Below, one piece after another: positions 48,501-56,854 of a stretch of DNA of 64,000 bases. The DNA is taken from positions 62,001 to 126,000 of the forward strand of contig NZ_JABGCB010000005.1 in NCBI RefSeq assembly GCF_013149295.1, written 5' to 3'. A program made the translations under genes and the position numbers. The stretch comes from Novosphingobium sp. SG751A (lineage in GTDB: Bacteria; Pseudomonadota; Alphaproteobacteria; Sphingomonadales; Sphingomonadaceae). Each line of letters begins with the position of its first letter. The first letter of the stretch is position 1. The notes below the pieces were generated by a model that searched no databases, was not told where the DNA came from, and was given only the letters and a program-made list of their open reading frames with translations.

Positions 48501-48639
48501 GTCTGGTGGCTCGGGTATCCTCGGTGCTGCTTCCACCCCCAGCGCCTGCGCCTCGGTCTATTGCAATGGCAATACCTATCCGGGCGTGTATGACTCGCTG
48601 GGTCGCTATCTGTTTGTTGGCGCAACGGTCAATTTCTGA
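45523..48639 (+). CDS. TonB-dependent outer-membrane receptor
   Basis: A 1038-residue receptor: signal peptide (about 1-29, ending PAYA), then a plug domain (SATIVVTGTRI, VDLRGLGPKRTLVLINGRR, DVLTGGASATYGADAVAGVV, about 45-190) and a 22-strand barrel ending VGATVNF with the terminal Phe expected for BAM recognition. The ATG at 45523 has AAAGGGG before it. The exterior loops carry paired cysteines. Its ligand is unknown; no iron regulator or siderophore genes are adjacent. Linked to the sulfotransferase, hydroxylase and peptidase genes downstream. Confidence 0.93.
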   Translation: MKTNLANALRHGAAPLVMSIAMLAGPAYAQQASIVDGPPPAPAAPVDTSATIVVTGTRIVNPNLKSAAPITTVSALDLKVAGTTRTEDILNQLPQVFAAQSSTLANGASGTAEVDLRGLGPKRTLVLINGRRLMAGDPSPTSSSAADLNFIPSSLIKRVDVLTGGASATYGADAVAGVVNFVMDKDLNGLRIDVNDGLYQHNNGSTMVQGLLNARTAAGLSGYDYPKGNTWGGNSIDATISYGTKFADGAGHIMAYFGYRQSNALLQSSRDFSKCTIQNRTVSSNATPRSGLQCGGSATSANGNAVYYTPASIASSSSTIGTLGNGTFGGAPTRYNFAPLNYFQRPDQRYTAGLFADYEVNSALHPYLEFMFMDDHTVAQIAPSGDFGNTLTINCDNPLMSAQQRGEICTDVNKVNHYLGTFPLVDFVYNNLPTATQAQTTAVAGGNTAFFQLLRRNVEGGARVSDLQHTSFRTVVGSKGDLGHGWGYDAYFQYGRTNYNQIYSNEFSAQRLGYALDVVTGPAGTPVCRISLTYPSSGCVPYNIWSGSPSAASLAYLSATGFQNGYTSQTVISGTLTGDLGTYGLKSPLASDGVNIALGVERRTEKLVLNTDNAFQSGDLTGQGAPTLPINGGYHVTEFLGEVAVPVIDRMLTFNGGFRYSDYAINNGKGYKTGTYKLELDFTPIEDIRIRASLNRAVRAPNIQEMFRANYVGLDGVTDPCAGHAIQASETGCLAQGLRVGQVVAANPAAQYNGYLGGNANLRPEKATTKTVGVVFTPHMVPGLSVSVDYFDIKINQAIQSYGADAILTACGSGSSLACSLVHRNAAGSLWLSSDGYVTDLDSNVGWVKTAGFEVNASYSKNVGAWGKISASLTGTALSEKSTYNGLSPAYDCAGYYGPTCGVPAPNWRHKARLTWSTPKNIDVSLTWRYVGSVNVEYMNPSATLADSHYSLYNNKLPAMNYIDLFLTGKVTKSLSVRAGVNNLFDKDPPLVTSGGSGILGAASTPSACASVYCNGNTYPGVYDSLGRYLFVGATVNF

Positions 48640-48665
48640 TCTTTTGGCGCTAACGTGATTGGCAG

Positions 48666-48698
48666 CGGCGGTTTTCCCATCCGGGAGAGCCGCCGTTT
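48666..48698 (+). terminator. Hairpin after the TonB receptor
   Basis: CGGCGGTTTTCCC (48666-48678) pairs with GGGAGAGCCGCCG (48683-48695) through 13 pairs including two G-T, loop ATCC, followed by TTTGC. It may attenuate read-through into the next gene. Confidence 0.55.
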
Positions 48699-48722
48699 GC
48701 TTATGATAGAAGGGGAATTTTC

Positions 48723-50753
48723 GTGAGCCTTGATGCTGGCGGGATGACACAGGCCGACGAACAGGAGACAATCCGTCAGATTGTCGGCCTTGCTCGCGGC
48801 GGGCGCATGGATGAGGCCGCGATTGCGGTGCGCCGCGCGGCCGCGCGCGGGGCGGGCGGGCCGGTGTTTGCCGCATTGGCCGGGGCGGTGGAGTTTCATC
48901 GCGGGCAATTTGCCGATGCCATCCCCCATCTGCGCTTGGCCCATAGCGCCCAGCCTGCCGACATGACCGTGCGCGCCAATCTGGTTGAGGCGCTGTATCG
49001 CACCGGGGCGGGCGATCAGGCGCTGGCTCTGTGCGAAGAGGATGCGGCGCGGGCGGACCGGTCCTTGCGCCTTGCGCGGATCGGCGGCCATCTGGCGCAG
49101 GAGGCGGGGGATTTCACCCGCGCCGCCGCACTTTACCGCATCGCTCTGGCGGGCGATCCGCGCGACTGGTCGGGGTGGAACAATCTGGGCAATGCTTTGT
49201 CGGCGCTGGAGGATTGGGATGGGGCGATTGCGGCGCTGCGCCGCGCGGTGGAGCTGGCGCCTGATTCCGCGCCGGTGCGGCTCAATCTTGGCAAGACGCT
49301 GATCGAGGCCGGGCGGGGCGAGGAAGGCGAGGCCTTGCTGCGCGCGCTTGTCCGCGAATTTCCGCAGGAGGCAGCCACCCATTACGCGATGTTCGATGTG
49401 CTGCGCGGGGCAGGCGATGCCGATGGGGCGCATCAGGCGATTTCCGCCGCCGCGCGTCTGGCCCCTGATGATGCGCAGATTCAGGCCGATTGGGGCCAGC
49501 ATTGCGCCATGATGGGGCTGTTCGACGAGGTGGAGGCGCCGCTTCGCAAGGCTTTGGCGATCGATCCCTCGATTGCCCCGGCTTGGGTCGGGCTGGCCAG
49601 CGTGCTCGAACGGTTGAACCGCGAGGATGAGATCGAACCTCTGCGCGCGACGGCGGCGGCCCATCTCGATGCCGCCTCGCTCTCCTTCATCGATGCGCTG
49701 CGCCATAAACGCGCCCATCGCTATGACGATGCGCTGGCCGCGCTGGAGGCGGCGGGCGAGGATACGGTGACGACTGCTCAACGCCATCACCTGCGCGGGG
49801 TGCTGCTCGACCGGCTGGGACGCTATGACGAGGCCTTTGCCGCCTTTGCCGCGATGAATGCCGAATTTGCCACCGATCCCACCGATCCGCGTGGGCGGGG
49901 CGCGTGCTATCGGGCGGAAATCGACGCGGGCGCGGCTTTGCTGACCCCGGCATGGCGGGCCGGATGGGGGGCGTTCACGCCCGCGTCCACGCGCCCCGCG
50001 CCGATCTTCCTGCTGGGATTTCCGCGTTCGGGGACAACGCTGCTCGACACGATGCTGATGGCCGAACCGCGCGTGCGCGTGCTGGAGGAGGCGCCGATCA
50101 TCGCCGAAATCGAGGCGCAACTGGGGGGCATCGCCGCCCTGCCGGGGGTGAGCGCGGGTCAGATCGAAGAGGCCCGCGCGCTCTATTTCGCCCGCGCCGC
50201 CGAACTGGCCGATATGGCGCCTGACAGCATCGTGCTGGACAAGCATCCGATGCATCTGCGCCATGCGCCCACCATCGCTCGCCTGTTTCCCGAAAGCCGG
50301 TTTATCCTTGCCCTGCGCCACCCCTGCGATGTGGTGCTGTCCTGCTGGCTGACGAATTTCCGGTTGAACAATGCGATGGCCAGCTTCCTCGATCTGGAGG
50401 ACGCCGCCGCGCTGTATGAAGCCGCCTTTGGCCAGTGGGAAAAGGCCCGCGCGCTGCTGAGCCTGCCCGTGGGCGAGGTGGTCTATGAACGCCTTGTCGA
50501 GGACAAGGATCGGGAATTGCGGCCCCTGTTTGACTGGCTGGGGCTGAACTGGCCGGAGGGCGGGGTGGACCACCGCGAGGCCGCCCGCGCACGCGGCACT
50601 GTTATCACGGCCAGCTATGCTCAGGTGACCGAGCCGATCTATACCCGCGCCTCCGGGCGGTGGCGCCGCTATGAGGCGCATCTGGCCCCGGTGGCCGCGC
50701 GCCTTGCGGGCTGGATCGAACGCTTCGGCTACGGCGAGGGACCGCAGGCATGA
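48723..50753 (+). CDS. TPR-repeat sulfotransferase
   Basis: A 676-residue protein. About 1-390 are tetratricopeptide repeats (WSGWNNLGNALSALEDWDGA and similar). About 415-670 are a sulfotransferase domain with the PAPS-binding loop GFPRSGTTLLDTML near 433 and the 3'-phosphate segment ESRFILALRHPCDVVLSC. A GTG start with AAGGGG ahead is used. Such TPR-sulfotransferases sit beside TonB receptors and hydroxylases in related bacteria; the acceptor is unknown. Overlaps the next gene by ATGA. Confidence 0.88.
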   Translation: MSLDAGGMTQADEQETIRQIVGLARGGRMDEAAIAVRRAAARGAGGPVFAALAGAVEFHRGQFADAIPHLRLAHSAQPADMTVRANLVEALYRTGAGDQALALCEEDAARADRSLRLARIGGHLAQEAGDFTRAAALYRIALAGDPRDWSGWNNLGNALSALEDWDGAIAALRRAVELAPDSAPVRLNLGKTLIEAGRGEEGEALLRALVREFPQEAATHYAMFDVLRGAGDADGAHQAISAAARLAPDDAQIQADWGQHCAMMGLFDEVEAPLRKALAIDPSIAPAWVGLASVLERLNREDEIEPLRATAAAHLDAASLSFIDALRHKRAHRYDDALAALEAAGEDTVTTAQRHHLRGVLLDRLGRYDEAFAAFAAMNAEFATDPTDPRGRGACYRAEIDAGAALLTPAWRAGWGAFTPASTRPAPIFLLGFPRSGTTLLDTMLMAEPRVRVLEEAPIIAEIEAQLGGIAALPGVSAGQIEEARALYFARAAELADMAPDSIVLDKHPMHLRHAPTIARLFPESRFILALRHPCDVVLSCWLTNFRLNNAMASFLDLEDAAALYEAAFGQWEKARALLSLPVGEVVYERLVEDKDRELRPLFDWLGLNWPEGGVDHREAARARGTVITASYAQVTEPIYTRASGRWRRYEAHLAPVAARLAGWIERFGYGEGPQA

Positions 50754-51877
50754 GCGCTGTCGAGGCCATGGTTCGTGCGGGCGATCTGGCCGGGGCGGCG
50801 GAGCAGTTGGAGCAGGCGTTAGGCGAGGAACCGAGCCTGACGCGCTATCTGCAACTGGCGGGTCTGCGCCGCGCTTTGCGCCAACCGCACCGGGCCCTGC
50901 GCGCTGTGGAGGCGGGGCTGGCGCTGGCGCCGCTCGATTTCATGGCGCTGTGCATGCGGGCCGGATTGCTGGAGAGCATCGGCGATCCGGGCGTGGGCCG
51001 CGCATGGGACGAGGCGCTGGCGCAAAGACCGGAGGGCGATCTGCCGCCGCCGCTGCTGGCCGCGCTGGCCCATGGTGAAAGTTTGCGGGATCAGTGGCGG
51101 ACGCAGCGCGCCGAGCAGATGGCGCAGGCCACGCAGGCCAGCGAATCCGTGGGAGGCGATGAGGCATGGCGCATCGCCCGTTTTCGCAGCAACGCGCTGC
51201 GCCAGACCCGCCCCTATTATTCCGAGCCGACCCATTTCTTCTTTCCGGGTCTGAGTATGCGCGAATACCACCCGGCCGAGCGCTTCCCTTGGCTGGCCGA
51301 TCTCGCCGCCGCGACCGAGGCGATCCGGGCCGAGATGCTGGCCGTGATGCAATCGGACCGCGCCGAACTGGCCCCCTATATCCAATATGCCGAGCATCAG
51401 GCGCTGCGCCAGTGGCAGCCCTTGAACCACAATCCCGACTGGACTGCGATCCATCTGATCCGCCGGGGCGAGGTGGTTTCGGCCAATGCCGCGCAATGCC
51501 CGGCCACGATGGATCTGCTCTCGCGCATGCCCCAGCCCGATATTCCCGGGGCCTCGGCCAATGCGCTGTTTTCCCTGCTGGCGCCCCATACGGCCATCCC
51601 GCCCCATGTGGGGGTCAACAATGCGCGGCTGCTGTGCCATGTCCCGCTGGTGGTGCCCGACGGCTGCTGGTTTCGCGTGGGGGCCGAAACGCGGATGTGG
51701 CGCTTGGGGGCGCCTTTCGTGTTTGACGACACGATCGAGCATGAGGCGATGAACCCCAGCGATCACCTGCGCGTGGTGATGATTTTCGACATCTGGCACC
51801 CGGATCTGACGCGGGGAGAACGCGACGCCGTGCGCGCCATCGTGGCGCAGGAAACTGCCGCCGGAAATCTGGGTTAA
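50750..51877 (+). CDS. Aspartyl/asparaginyl beta-hydroxylase
   Basis: A 375-residue non-haem iron, 2-oxoglutarate-dependent enzyme. The N-terminal 130 residues form TPR-like repeats (RALRAVEAGLALAPLDFMAL). The hydroxylase domain (about 215-350) has HVGVNNARLLCHVPLVVP with the first iron histidine near 286, then FRVGAETRMW and VFDDTIEHEAMN with the second near 330. It may hydroxylate an Asp/Asn side chain on a protein or peptide. Start overlaps the sulfotransferase stop. Confidence 0.9.
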   Translation: MSAVEAMVRAGDLAGAAEQLEQALGEEPSLTRYLQLAGLRRALRQPHRALRAVEAGLALAPLDFMALCMRAGLLESIGDPGVGRAWDEALAQRPEGDLPPPLLAALAHGESLRDQWRTQRAEQMAQATQASESVGGDEAWRIARFRSNALRQTRPYYSEPTHFFFPGLSMREYHPAERFPWLADLAAATEAIRAEMLAVMQSDRAELAPYIQYAEHQALRQWQPLNHNPDWTAIHLIRRGEVVSANAAQCPATMDLLSRMPQPDIPGASANALFSLLAPHTAIPPHVGVNNARLLCHVPLVVPDGCWFRVGAETRMWRLGAPFVFDDTIEHEAMNPSDHLRVVMIFDIWHPDLTRGERDAVRAIVAQETAAGNLG

Positions 51878-51892
51878 ATAAGGAGCATTGTG

Positions 51893-53995
51893 ATGAAGCA
51901 TCGTTTGATGGTGATGGCGGCGTCTCTGGCGATGATCCCCGCCGCGTCGGGGGCGCAGACGGTGTTTGACGCGCCTTCGCCTTTGCCGTTCCACGCGCCC
52001 GATTTTTCGCGCATCAAGGACGCCGATTTCCAGCCCGCCATCGAGCGCGGCATTGCGCTGCAACGGGCAGAGATCGACGCCATCGCTGCCAACCCCGCCG
52101 CCCCGACTTTTGCCAACACGATTGAGGCGATGGAGCGTGCGGGCCAGATGCTCGACCGTGTGAACCAGGTGTTTTCCGCGCTGACCAGCGCCAACACCAA
52201 TGACACGCTGGACGAGGTGGACCGGGTCACGGCGCCCAAGCTGGCGGCGCTGAATGACGAAGTGTCGCTCAATGCCAAGCTCTTCGCCCGTATCAAGGTG
52301 CTGCATGAGAAGGCAGCGGGGCTGAAGCTCTCGCCTGTTCAGCGCCGCCTGCTGGATCGCACCTATGAGAGCTTTACACATAGCGGCGCGCTGCTGGACG
52401 AGGCGGGCAAGACGCGGCTCAAGGCGATCAACCAGCGCCTTGCCAGCCTTTCGACCGAATTTTCGCAGCAATTGACGGCGGGCACGCGCGAGGCCGCGCT
52501 GGTGGTGAAGGACAAAGCGGCGCTGGCGGGCCTGTCGGAGGGCGAGATCGCGGCGGCGGCCAAGGCGGCCGAGGGCAAGAAGCTGCCCGCGGGCACCTAT
52601 GCGCTGCCCCTGCAGAACACGACGCAGCAGCCGCAACTGGAAAGCCTGTCCGATCCGGCCACGCGCAAGGCGCTGTTCGAGGCGAGCTGGACCCGCAGCG
52701 AGCGGGGCGATGCGCATGACACGCGCGCGATGATCACCGAAATGGCCCAATTGCGCGCCGAAAAGGCCAAGCTGCTGGATTACAAGAACTTCTCCGACTA
52801 TCAGCTTTATGACCAGATGGCCAAGAATGGTGCCAACGCCCGCGCCTTCATGGCCAAACTGGCCCCGGCATTGAAGGCGGCGCAGGAGCGGCAGGTCAAG
52901 GAATTGGCCGCGCTGATCGCCAAGGACGGCGGCGACACCAGCGTCAAACCATGGGATTGGCAGAAATATGCCGGGCAAAGCCTGAAGGCCAAGCTCTCCT
53001 TCGATCCCGCCTCGGCCAAGCCCTATTTCGAGATCAACAAGGTGATGGAGGATGGCGTTTTCTACGCCGCCAACCAGCTTTACGGCATCAGCTTCAAGCG
53101 CCGCACCGATCTGCCCGTCTATCAGGAGGATGTGCGCACCTACACCGTCTATGACAAGGGCGGCAAGGAACTGGGCCTGTTCTATTGGGACCCGTGGAAG
53201 CGGGACAACAAGCAGGGCGGCGCATGGATGAGCAATTTCGTCGGCCAGTCGGGGATGATGGGGACCAAACCGGTCATCTATAATGTCGAAAATTTCGCCA
53301 AACCGGCGGCGGGAGAGCCGCTGCTGGTCAGTTTCGACGATGTGATCACCATGTTCCATGAATTTGGCCATGCGCTGCACGGCCTGTTCTCGGACCAGTA
53401 TTATCCCAGCATGTCGGGCGCCAATACGGCCCGCGATTTCGTCGAATTCCCCAGCCAGTTCAACGAGAACTGGGCCACCGACCCCAAGGTTCTGGCCCAT
53501 TATGCGCGCCATTATCAGACCGGCGCCCCGATGCCTGCGGCCATGGTGGAAAAATTGAAAGACCTGCGCCGCATCGATCAGGGCTATGATCTGGGCGAGG
53601 TGGTGGCCGCCGCGATGCTCGATATGGACTGGCACGCGCTGCCCGCCGATGCGCCGCGTCAGGATGTCGATGCCTTCGAGGCCAAGGCTTTGGCCGCCAC
53701 GGGGCTGGACACCGCCCATGTCCCGCCGCGCTATCGTTCCAGCTATTTCCGCCACATCTGGGCCAATGGCTATGCCAGCGCCTATTACGCCTATCTGTGG
53801 ACCCAGATGCTCGACCATGACGCCTATGACTGGTTTGTCCACCATGGCGGCCTGACCCGCGCCAATGGCGAGCGTTTCCGCGCTATGGTGCTCTCACGCG
53901 GATCATCGCTGGATTATGCGGCCATGTACAAGGGCTTCACCGGGCGCGATCCCTCGGTCACACCGATGCTGCGCGCCAAGGGCCTGATCGACTGA
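51893..53995 (+). CDS. M3-family dipeptidyl carboxypeptidase (Dcp-like)
   Basis: A 700-residue exported metallopeptidase. It has a Sec signal (MKHRLMVMAASLAMIPAASGAQ) and the zinc motif MFHEFGHALHGLF (His about 488, 492), plus the C-terminal HVPPRYRSSYFRHIWANGY block of M3 enzymes. It removes C-terminal dipeptides from oligopeptides. The ATG at 51893 follows AAGGAG by 7 nt; a GTG just before is less likely. Probably in the same operon as the hydroxylase (15-nt gap). Confidence 0.93.
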   Translation: MKHRLMVMAASLAMIPAASGAQTVFDAPSPLPFHAPDFSRIKDADFQPAIERGIALQRAEIDAIAANPAAPTFANTIEAMERAGQMLDRVNQVFSALTSANTNDTLDEVDRVTAPKLAALNDEVSLNAKLFARIKVLHEKAAGLKLSPVQRRLLDRTYESFTHSGALLDEAGKTRLKAINQRLASLSTEFSQQLTAGTREAALVVKDKAALAGLSEGEIAAAAKAAEGKKLPAGTYALPLQNTTQQPQLESLSDPATRKALFEASWTRSERGDAHDTRAMITEMAQLRAEKAKLLDYKNFSDYQLYDQMAKNGANARAFMAKLAPALKAAQERQVKELAALIAKDGGDTSVKPWDWQKYAGQSLKAKLSFDPASAKPYFEINKVMEDGVFYAANQLYGISFKRRTDLPVYQEDVRTYTVYDKGGKELGLFYWDPWKRDNKQGGAWMSNFVGQSGMMGTKPVIYNVENFAKPAAGEPLLVSFDDVITMFHEFGHALHGLFSDQYYPSMSGANTARDFVEFPSQFNENWATDPKVLAHYARHYQTGAPMPAAMVEKLKDLRRIDQGYDLGEVVAAAMLDMDWHALPADAPRQDVDAFEAKALAATGLDTAHVPPRYRSSYFRHIWANGYASAYYAYLWTQMLDHDAYDWFVHHGGLTRANGERFRAMVLSRGSSLDYAAMYKGFTGRDPSVTPMLRAKGLID

Positions 53996-54022
53996 AATTC
54001 CCCCTATCAGAAGGTTTGAGAC

Positions 54023-55666
54023 ATGAAATATTCGCCCTTGCTGGCCGCTTTTCTGCTGGGCGCGGCTGTGCCTGCCTTGGCGGCGCCCGCTGTGGTCAAG
54101 GTTCCGCCGATTGACGTGGCGCTGATGAAGGACACGGTAAAAACCCTCTCCGCCGACGACATGGAAGGGCGCGGGCCCTCCACCGCCGTCGAGCCCAAGG
54201 TGCTGGACGCGATCATCGCCCGTTTCAAGGCGGCGGGGCTGAAGCCGGGCGGCGAGAAGGGCGGGTGGCTGCAAACCGTGCCCACCGTCGAAATGACCGT
54301 GGCGCAGAGCAGCCCGCTGACCATCGGCGGCGTCGGCTTTGTCCGAGGCAGCGATTTTGTAGCCACCAGTTTCCGCCATGTGCCCCATACCGAGATCAAG
54401 GACAGCGATCTGGTCTTTGTCGGCTATGGCATCAATGCGCCCGAATTGGGCTGGAACGATTACGCCGGGGTGGACATGCACGGCAAGGTGGCCGTGATCC
54501 TCATCAACGATCCCGATTATGCCGCCAAGGACGAGGTGGGCCTCTTCAAGGGCCGCCGCATGACCTATTATGGCCGCTGGACCTATAAATTCGAGGAGGC
54601 CGCCCGGCAGGGCGCGCGAGCGGCGCTGATCGTGCATGACACTTATCCTGCCGCCTATGGCTGGAATGTGGTGCAGTCGAGCTGGTCGGGCTCGGAATAT
54701 TATGTGGCGCGGCCCGACAATGCGATGGACCAGACCGAGGCCAACGGCTGGATCCAGATGGGCGTGGCGAAAAAGGTGTTTGCCGCGGCGGGCAAGGATT
54801 TCGCGGCCCTCTCCGAAGCGGCCAAGCAGAAGGGTTTCAAGGCGGTGCCGCTGGGGCTCAAGGCCAGCCTGTCGTTTGACAGCACGCTGCGTCGGGCCGA
54901 ATCGCACAATGTTGTGGGCATCCAAAAGGGCCGTGTGAAGCCCGATGAGGTGGTGCTCTATTCGGCGCACTGGGATCATCTGGGGCACTGCGAAAAGGAT
55001 GCGAAAGGCGACGGCATCTGCAATGGCGCGGTGGACAATGCGACCGGGGTGGGCGCGCTGGTGGCGCTGGCCAAGGCGAATGTGAAGGCGGGGCCGGCGC
55101 GGCGCAGTCAGGTGTTCGTCGCGCTCACGCTCGAGGAATCAGGCCTGCTGGGCAGTGAATTCTATGGCCAAAATCCGCTCTATCCGCTGGCGAAAACGGT
55201 GGGCGGGGTGAATATGGACGCGCTGGCCCCCATCGGCCGGGCGCGCAATTATGCCATCACCGGGGGCGATAAATCCGACCTTACCGGCATTTTCCGCGCC
55301 GTGCTGAAGCAGGAAGGGCTGTATGAAAGCCCCGAAGACCATTCCGAACGCGGCCACTACTACCGCTCGGACCACTTCAGCCTCGCCAAGCGCGGTGTAC
55401 CCATGTTCGACATCGCGCGCGGGCAGGACCTCTTCGCAGGCGGCGCCAAGGCGGGCGCATTGGCCACCGAGGACTATGTCGAACATCGCTATCACCAGCC
55501 CTCGGACGAATATTCCGATGCGTGGGATTGGTCGGGCATCACGCAGGACGTGAAGCTGTTCTACAAGCTGGGGCGGATTCTGGCCGATGGGGCGATGTGG
55601 CCTAACTGGCACAAGGGCGACGAGTTTCGCGGGATTCGGGATGCGAGTTTGAAAAGCGGGAAGTGA
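54023..55666 (+). CDS. M28-family metallopeptidase (exported)
   Basis: A 547-residue secreted aminopeptidase-like enzyme. Sec signal MKYSPLLAAFLLGAAVPALAA; a PA-type insertion near 100-250; M28 zinc ligands SAHWDHLG (about 314), GAVDNATGVG, EESGLLGSEF, VNMDA and the HRYHQPSDEY segment near the C-terminus. It removes N-terminal residues from peptides. It follows the M3 gene by 27 nt and completes a peptide-degradation pair. Confidence 0.92.
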   Translation: MKYSPLLAAFLLGAAVPALAAPAVVKVPPIDVALMKDTVKTLSADDMEGRGPSTAVEPKVLDAIIARFKAAGLKPGGEKGGWLQTVPTVEMTVAQSSPLTIGGVGFVRGSDFVATSFRHVPHTEIKDSDLVFVGYGINAPELGWNDYAGVDMHGKVAVILINDPDYAAKDEVGLFKGRRMTYYGRWTYKFEEAARQGARAALIVHDTYPAAYGWNVVQSSWSGSEYYVARPDNAMDQTEANGWIQMGVAKKVFAAAGKDFAALSEAAKQKGFKAVPLGLKASLSFDSTLRRAESHNVVGIQKGRVKPDEVVLYSAHWDHLGHCEKDAKGDGICNGAVDNATGVGALVALAKANVKAGPARRSQVFVALTLEESGLLGSEFYGQNPLYPLAKTVGGVNMDALAPIGRARNYAITGGDKSDLTGIFRAVLKQEGLYESPEDHSERGHYYRSDHFSLAKRGVPMFDIARGQDLFAGGAKAGALATEDYVEHRYHQPSDEYSDAWDWSGITQDVKLFYKLGRILADGAMWPNWHKGDEFRGIRDASLKSGK

Positions 55667-55685
55667 GGTTGGAGGGGTTTTAAGG

Positions 55686-55890
55686 TGCCTCCGGCGGGCA
55701 AAGGGACTCGGTCCCTTTGCCCGCCGGTAATGAGAGGATGGGAGGAGTGTTTGGCGCTGGTGTTTAAAAGCCTGCGGTGCCGCGCAGGCATCGCTGTCCT
55801 TATTCCTGAAACGGTGCGCCCGAGACACCCTGCTTCGAACCCGTAGCACAACGCAGACAGTAACGGGAGCGCGAGGGACGAGTCCCACGC
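55686..55890. repeat. Composite intergenic palindromic element, copy 4
   Basis: Same orientation as copy 1 and 19 nt after the M28 stop. Starts TGCCTCCGGCGGGCAAAGGG, middle AAAAGCCTGCGGTGCC, then GACAGTAACGGGAGCGCG and ends with a changed GCGAGGGACGAGTCCCACGC hairpin (55871-55890). Its first hairpin carries TTTGCCCGCCGG instead of TTTGCAATCC. Confidence 0.8.
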
Positions 55891-55922
55891 ATTCTTGAAC
55901 CTTCCTGCAAACCCCAGACACG

Positions 55923-55957
55923 AAAAAGCCCGGCGGAGAATCCCCACCGGGCTTTTT
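55923..55957. terminator. Bidirectional terminator between M28 and rpmB
   Basis: AAAAAGCCCGG (55923-55933) pairs with CCGGGCTTTTT (55947-55957) with a 13-nt loop and T tracts on both strands; it serves the convergent peptidase and rpmB genes. Confidence 0.85.
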
Positions 55958-55981
55958 CACATCAACCCCAAAGGGGAAGAA

Positions 55982-56272
55982 TCAGGCGGCGACAGCGGCC
56001 TTCTTGGCCAGCTCGCGCTTTACCTTGACGGCGCGCGGGCTGAGCTTGTCGTCGGCGCTCTTGAGCAGCCAGTTGTCGAGGCCGCCCACGTGTTCCACCG
56101 AGCGGAGGCCGTGGGTCGAGACGCGGAACTTGAAGCTGCGGTCAAGACCTTCCGACAGAAGCGTGACGTTCTGCAGGTTGGGCAGGAACACGCGCTTGGT
56201 CTTGTTGTTGGCGTGGCTGACGTTGTGGCCGACCTGGCGGCCTTTGCCAGTCAGTTCGCAAATACGGGACAT
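55982..56272 (-). CDS. rpmB: 50S ribosomal protein L28
   Basis: A 96-residue ribosomal protein. It begins [20 protein letters not shown], contains [19 protein letters not shown] and ends KKAAVAA. The longer open frame (to 56311) is upstream of the family start. The canonical zinc cysteine pair of C+ L28 is reduced to a single Cys, so this is a C- form. Single-gene unit, divergent from tadA. Confidence 0.96.
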   Translation of the reverse strand: MSRICELTGKGRQVGHNVSHANNKTKRVFLPNLQNVTLLSEGLDRSFKFRVSTHGLRSVEHVGGLDNWLLKSADDKLSPRAVKVKRELAKKAAVAA

Positions 56273-56398
56273 GGGTGCTACTCGCTTAAGAAAGAATCCG
56301 ATGACCCGCATAAAAGGCGGGTGAGGGGGCGCGCATAACGATTCGTGTGGAAAAGGTCAAGTTGCCTTGGACCTTTCGCTGCGCTAGCCCTTGCCTTT

Positions 56399-56854
56399 AT
56401 GACGCGATGGCCACTTCCCGCCCCGATGCGCCGGGCTTTTGACGAGGCGCGGGCGGCGGCCGGCGCCGGAGAAGTGCCGATTGGCGCGGTGGTCGTCAAG
56501 GATGGCGTGATTATTTCATCCGCGCATAACCTGCCGCGCACCCGATGCGATCCCACTGCCCACGCCGAGGTGCTGGCGATTCGCGAGGCGGCGCGGGCGC
56601 TGGGCAACGAACGACTCGATGGCTGTGACCTGTGGGTCTCTCTGGAGCCCTGCGCGATGTGTGCGGGCGCGATCGTCCATGCCCGCATCGCCCGCCTCTA
56701 TTATGCCGCCGGTGACCCCAAGGGCGGCGCTGTGGCGCATGGTGGGCGGATCTTTGACCAACCCACCTGTCTGCACCGCCCCGAGGTCTATTCCGGCATG
56801 GGCGAGGACGAGGCGGCGCAGATGCTGCGGGAGTTTTTTGCAGCGCGCCGTTAG
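56399..56854 (+). CDS. tadA: tRNA-specific adenosine deaminase
   Basis: A 151-residue zinc enzyme that edits A34 to inosine in tRNA-Arg(ACG). The zinc ligands and proton shuttle are HAE (His55, Glu57) and PCAMC (Cys85, Cys88), with GAVVVKDGVIIS and LYYAAGDPKGGA typical. The upstream open frame to 56345 is not used. Its stop overlaps the RNase T2 stop by 4 nt (convergent). Confidence 0.95.
   Translation: MTRWPLPAPMRRAFDEARAAAGAGEVPIGAVVVKDGVIISSAHNLPRTRCDPTAHAEVLAIREAARALGNERLDGCDLWVSLEPCAMCAGAIVHARIARLYYAAGDPKGGAVAHGGRIFDQPTCLHRPEVYSGMGEDEAAQMLREFFAARR

Noticed and set aside
48606..53845. Two very long minus-strand open frames across the sulfotransferase, hydroxylase and M3 genes
   Set aside because: The plus-strand genes have clear domains, signal peptides and ribosome sites. 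The minus frames are low-complexity (H/R/Q/G-rich) mirrors.
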